Positions 60,560 through 64,000 of a DNA stretch of 64,000 nucleotides are shown here, piece by piece. The translations under genes and the position numbers were made by a program. The stretch is from Roseiarcus sp963774195. GTDB taxonomy: Bacteria > Pseudomonadota > Alphaproteobacteria > Rhizobiales > Beijerinckiaceae. The stretch is taken from positions 558,001 through 622,000 of the forward strand of contig CAVZDY010000003.1 in NCBI GenBank assembly GCA_963774195.1. Direction: 5' to 3'. Positions within the stretch are counted from its first letter, which is position 1; every line of letters begins with the position of its first letter. The notes under the pieces are model-generated. The model was not told the DNA's origin. It saw nothing but the letters and a program-made list of their open reading frames with translations, and did no database searches.

Positions 60560-62124
60560 GCGGGGCGGCGATCCTCCCCGACCGAACGGTCGCGGCGGAC
60601 GCCGGCGGGCGCAGCGCGCCTCTCCTCAAGGTGCGCGCCCTCGAGAAAAGCTTCCCCGGCGTGCGCGCGCTGTCCGGCGTTTCCTTCGACGTCGAGCCCG
60701 GCGAGGTCCACGCTTTGCTCGGGGAAAACGGCGCGGGAAAGTCGACGCTGATCAAGATCGTGTCCGGTGTCTTCCAACCCGACCGCGGAGAGATGTTCGT
60801 CGACGGCCAGGCGGTCGAGTTTCATCGCCCCAATGACGCGCGGCGCGCCGGCGTCGCGACGATTTATCAGGAGTTGCTTCTCTTTCCGGAATTGACCGTC
60901 GCCGAGAACATTTTCATGGGCCACGCGCCGCGCGCTGCGCTGGGCCGGCTCGATTGGCGGGCAATGCACGCGCGCGCCGCGGAACTGCTGCAGTCGCTGG
61001 AGATCCACGATCTTGCGCCGGATCAGGTTGTCGGGGCCCTGACGGTCGGGAATCGCCAGCGGGTCGAGATTCTGCGCGCTCTGTCGCAGAACGCGCGCCT
61101 TCTCATCATGGACGAGCCGACCGCTGCGCTGACCGAACATGACGTCATGCGGCTTTTTGCGATCGTTCGGCTGCTGAAGTCGCGCGGCGTCGGCGTGATC
61201 TACATCAGCCATCGCATGGACGAGATTTTTGCGATCGCCGACCGCGTGACGGTGCTCCGTGACGGAGCGCAGGTCGGCACGCGCCGGGTCTCGCAAACGA
61301 CCTCGGGCGAACTCGTCCAGATGATGGTCGGACGCAAGATCGACAAGCTGTTCCCGAAGATTTCCGTGCCGATCGGCGAGCCCGTGCTGGAGACACGCGA
61401 TCTCGTGCGGCGGCCAATGACCAAAGGCGTCAGCCTCAGCGTGCGAGCCGGCGAGATCGTCGGGCTTGCGGGCCTTGTGGGCTCCGGGCGCAGCGAGTTC
61501 GCGCAGACGGTATTTGGCGTTACGCCCGCGGAATCCGGGGAGATTAGGCTCGCCGGCAAGGCCGTCGCGATTGCTTCGCCCGGTTCTGCGCGAGCGCTCG
61601 GCATCGCCTATGTCCCAGAGGATCGCGGCGTGCAGGGTCTCGTCCGCGCGATGACGGTTCTGCAGAATTTCTCGCTGGCGGCGCTGCCCGCCTTGTCGCA
61701 CGGCGGCTTCATCGATCGGGCGGCCGAGCGGCGCATGGCGGAGGAGGGCGTCGCGCGCTTCAGCGTCAAGGCGACCTCGCTGGATCAGGTCGCCGGACGG
61801 CTCTCGGGCGGCAATCAGCAGAAGATCGTCCTCGGCAAGTGGCTCGCCAACAATCCGCGTCTGTTGATCCTCGACGAGCCGACCCGCGGCATCGACGTGG
61901 GCGCCAAGGCGGAAATTCACCGGCTGATGGGCGAACTTGCGGGCAAGGGCATCGCCATCCTGATGATCTCCAGCGAGCTGCCAGAGGTTTTGGGAATGAG
62001 CGACCGGGTCCTCGTGATGCGGGAAGGGCGCCTCGTCGCCGAATTCGATCGCGCGCACGCGACGCCGGAAGCGGTCGGCGCGGCGATGATGGGCGGCGAC
62101 GGAGAAGCGGGGAGGGCGGCTTGA
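60556..62124 (+). CDS. rhaT: L-rhamnose ABC importer, duplicated ATP-binding protein
   Basis: The product is 522 residues with two ATPase halves: GENGAGKST, then DEPTAALTEHDVMRLF in the first, and GLVGSGRSE, LSGGNQQKIVLGKWL and DEPTRGIDVGAKAEI in the second. It is the CUT2-type subunit corresponding to RhaT of the rhizobial rhamnose importer. ATG overlaps rhaR (ATGA). In R. leguminosarum the binding-protein gene rhaS lies between rhaR and rhaT. Here it is missing from that position and is likely beyond the right edge. Confidence 0.92.
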   Translation: MSGAAILPDRTVAADAGGRSAPLLKVRALEKSFPGVRALSGVSFDVEPGEVHALLGENGAGKSTLIKIVSGVFQPDRGEMFVDGQAVEFHRPNDARRAGVATIYQELLLFPELTVAENIFMGHAPRAALGRLDWRAMHARAAELLQSLEIHDLAPDQVVGALTVGNRQRVEILRALSQNARLLIMDEPTAALTEHDVMRLFAIVRLLKSRGVGVIYISHRMDEIFAIADRVTVLRDGAQVGTRRVSQTTSGELVQMMVGRKIDKLFPKISVPIGEPVLETRDLVRRPMTKGVSLSVRAGEIVGLAGLVGSGRSEFAQTVFGVTPAESGEIRLAGKAVAIASPGSARALGIAYVPEDRGVQGLVRAMTVLQNFSLAALPALSHGGFIDRAAERRMAEEGVARFSVKATSLDQVAGRLSGGNQQKIVLGKWLANNPRLLILDEPTRGIDVGAKAEIHRLMGELAGKGIAILMISSELPEVLGMSDRVLVMREGRLVAEFDRAHATPEAVGAAMMGGDGEAGRAA

Positions 62125-63116
62125 GCGCGACCGCTCTTCTCTCTTCCCGCTCGCATGTCGAGCGATGGGGGGGCCTGCGGAGGCTGGCGTCGCAGGAGGC
62201 GCTGCTCGCGATCACGGTGCTTGTGCTGGCGCTCGCGGTGGGCCTCGACAATCCGCGTTTCCTCGCGACCCGCAATCTCGCGGATGTGCTGCTCGGCAAC
62301 GCTTATGTGGGCGTGGCGGCGATCGGCATGTCGATGGTGATTATCTCCGGCAATATCGACATCTCTGTCGGAGCGTTGATCGGTGTGCTCGCAACGATCA
62401 GCGGATCCCTGGCGGTCGCCGGCGCGCCCGTAGCGGTCGCTTGGCTTGCGCCGATTGTCGCCGGCGTCGCAATCATGACGCTGCAGGGCGTCATCGTCGC
62501 GTATCTGCGCATCCCCGCAATTGTGGTGACACTCGGCATGATGTCGATCCTCAAAGGGGGATTGATCAGCGTGACGGGTGGTCGCTGGATCAGCGATCTG
62601 CCGGACAGCTTTCACCTTGCGGATATCGAGCTGTTCGATGTTGTGCCGATGCCGGTCGTCATCATGGTCGTCGCGACTGCGTTGGCGGCGCTGTGGATGC
62701 GCTACACCGAAAGCGGCCGGGCGATCTATGCGACGGGAGGCAACGCTGAAGCGGCTCGCCTTTGCGGCGTGTCGCCGTCGCGCACCGTTGTGATGGTGTT
62801 CGCGCTGCACGGTTTCTTCGCCGCGATCGCTGCGCTGCTGTTTGCGACCCAATTGAAGGTCATTCAGTCGACCGTGCCGCCCAATCTCGAGCTGACGATC
62901 ATCACAGCCGCTGTCGTCGGCGGCGTGAGCATTCTCGGCGGCGTCGGAACGGTAATCGGCTCGACGCTGGCGGCGGTCCTGATCGCCGAGATCGCGAGCG
63001 CGCTCGTGTTCGTCAACGTCTCGCCCTATTGGATCCGCGCGGTCCAGGGAACGCTGATCCTGATCACTGTCGTCGCGGATATCATTCGGCGGCGCCGGCG
63101 CAAGGCGGGAGGCTGA
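62121..63116 (+). CDS. rhaP: L-rhamnose ABC importer permease 1
   Basis: The product is 331 residues from a TTG start that overlaps the ATPase stop (TTGA), with GGGAGG five to six bases upstream. CUT2-permease features are MVIISGNIDISVGALIGVLATISG near residue 75, YATGGNAEAARLCGVSPSRT near 205, and AAVVGGVSILGGVGTVIGST. The order in the locus identifies it as the first of two rhamnose permeases. Confidence 0.9.
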   Translation: MSATALLSSRSHVERWGGLRRLASQEALLAITVLVLALAVGLDNPRFLATRNLADVLLGNAYVGVAAIGMSMVIISGNIDISVGALIGVLATISGSLAVAGAPVAVAWLAPIVAGVAIMTLQGVIVAYLRIPAIVVTLGMMSILKGGLISVTGGRWISDLPDSFHLADIELFDVVPMPVVIMVVATALAALWMRYTESGRAIYATGGNAEAARLCGVSPSRTVVMVFALHGFFAAIAALLFATQLKVIQSTVPPNLELTIITAAVVGGVSILGGVGTVIGSTLAAVLIAEIASALVFVNVSPYWIRAVQGTLILITVVADIIRRRRRKAGG

Positions 63117-63120
63117 CGGA

Positions 63121-64000
63121 ATGGCTGCGCTCGCCGAAAGTCTCCGTGTCGCCGCTCCGCGTTGGCTCGCCCGCCACGAGACGTTGCTTGGCGCGATTCT
63201 CATCGTCGCGCTGGTCATCCTCGGGGCGTTCAACGAGCGCTTCCTGACGATCGACAATCTGTTGAACCAAGGCCGGCTGATGACGGAGGTCGGCCTCATC
63301 GCTCTGCCGATGACCTTCGTGATCATCACCGGCGGCATCGATCTTTCCGTGGGCTCGATTGTCGGATTGTGTGCGATTCTGCTGGGTTATTCCTGGAAGA
63401 TCTGGGGCCTTCCTTTACCCGCGGCGATTGGCTTTTCTATCGGCGTCGGCGGATTGGCGGGGTTTGCCAACGGCCTATTGATCACCCGGGTCAAGGTGCC
63501 GCCGCTGATCATGACGATTGCGACGCTCGCGCTCTATCGAGGCCTCGCTGAAGGGATCAGCCAAGCGCATTCGGTGCGCGGCTATCCCGAGTGGTTTTTC
63601 TTCGTTGGCCAGGGCGACTGGCTCGGCGTGCCGACGCAGCTCTGGATTCTTTTCGTGGCGATCATCGTGACGGGCGTTGCACTCGATCGGACGACGTTCG
63701 GCCGCGCGCTCTATGCCATCGGCGCCAATGAAACGGCGGCCAGGTTCTCCGGTCTGCCCGTCGATCGGATCAAGCTGATCGTCTACTCGCTATCCGGGCT
63801 GATGGCGGGGCTTTCGGCCTTTGTTCTGGTTTCGCGCGTGACGACGACGCGTTCCGACATGGGCATCGGCTATGAGCTCGACGTCATCGCGGCGGTCGTG
63901 CTCGGCGGGACGAGCATCTTTGGCGGATCGGGCACGATCTGGGGTACGGTGATCGGCCTCGCAATGATGCAATTGTTGAAGAACGGTCTGGCGCTGACCG
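63121..64000 (+). CDS. rhaQ: L-rhamnose ABC importer permease 2 (3' truncated by window edge)
   Basis: The frame begins at the ATG 63121, four bases after the first permease stop, with GGAGG eight bases upstream. It is still open at 64000 after about 293 codons. Motifs are MTFVIITGGIDLSVGSIVGL near residue 65, ALYAIGANETAARFSGLPVDRIKL near 195, and AAVVLGGTSIFGGSGTIWGT near 255. It pairs with the previous permease in the rhamnose importer. The end is beyond the window. Confidence 0.9.
   Translation, partial: MAALAESLRVAAPRWLARHETLLGAILIVALVILGAFNERFLTIDNLLNQGRLMTEVGLIALPMTFVIITGGIDLSVGSIVGLCAILLGYSWKIWGLPLPAAIGFSIGVGGLAGFANGLLITRVKVPPLIMTIATLALYRGLAEGISQAHSVRGYPEWFFFVGQGDWLGVPTQLWILFVAIIVTGVALDRTTFGRALYAIGANETAARFSGLPVDRIKLIVYSLSGLMAGLSAFVLVSRVTTTRSDMGIGYELDVIAAVVLGGTSIFGGSGTIWGTVIGLAMMQLLKNGLALT

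Noticed and set aside
60259..62058. A 599-codon leftward open frame
   Set aside because: It is antisense to rhaR and the rhamnose ATPase gene, both of which have all expected motifs.

Overview
The window looks like a piece of chromosome from an alphaproteobacterium of the order Hyphomicrobiales (Rhizobiales). Coding is very GC-rich and dense, with many 4-base ATGA/GTGA overlaps. Family-level hints are an Omp25/Omp31-type porin with the ADLPTRKAP signal-cleavage region, a rhizobial-type L-rhamnose locus (rhaI-rhaD divergent from a DeoR regulator and an ABC importer), and a bifunctional RhaD. I cannot name the genus. I saw no rRNA, tRNA, CRISPR array, prophage or insertion sequence.

Layout. 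1-1644: end of an RND efflux pump and its periplasmic adaptor. 1747-5676: a small exported protein, then an alkylation-repair island (ada, alkB, an ogt-type transferase and a second Fe(II)/2-oxoglutarate oxygenase). 5714-7700: a flavin disulfide oxidoreductase and a VOC-fold protein. 7845-20063: an aromatic-catabolism cluster. Here an unusual winged-helix/solute-binding fusion regulator diverges from maleylacetate reductase, amidohydrolase, hydroxyacid dehydrogenase, hydroxyquinol-type dioxygenase, a GlcD-type flavin oxidase, a complete ribose-type ABC importer and a YciI-like protein. The substrate is unknown, and no ring monooxygenase is present. 21028-23430: two degenerate receiver proteins and a Ser/Gly/His-rich exported protein. 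23812-25667: secE, nusG and msrP. 25696-29172: a LysR regulator, thioredoxin reductase (frameshifted), a porin and a small conserved-looking protein. 29290-34131: EamA exporter, choline-sulfatase, orphan solute-binding protein and aminotransferase. 34211-43408: mixed housekeeping genes, including cobU, a SprT-like protease, pirin, pseudouridine breakdown (psuG plus a PfkB kinase), a phosphoesterase and Nudix/GNAT enzymes. 43427-48261: a type I secretion ABC/HlyD pair just downstream of a beta-propeller gene that may be its cargo. 48407-56116: a CoA-transferase, then a same-strand run of fatty acid desaturase, PhnD-like protein, paired acyl-CoA dehydrogenases, an N-acetylglucosamine-kinase-like protein and nagA. 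56133-64000: the L-rhamnose locus, cut by the right edge inside a permease gene.

Working together. The hydroxyquinol cluster reads as import, hydrolysis/oxidation, intradiol ring cleavage, and reduction of maleylacetate to 3-oxoadipate. The rhamnose locus reads as ABC import, isomerisation (RhaI), then aldol cleavage plus oxidation (RhaD), under RhaR. Three genes (trxB, the beta-propeller gene and rhaD) each carry one single-base indel that breaks an otherwise full-length, well-conserved protein. In rhaD the indel creates a false RhaD-RhaI fusion frame. Base-calling or assembly error is the simplest explanation, but it must be checked against reads.
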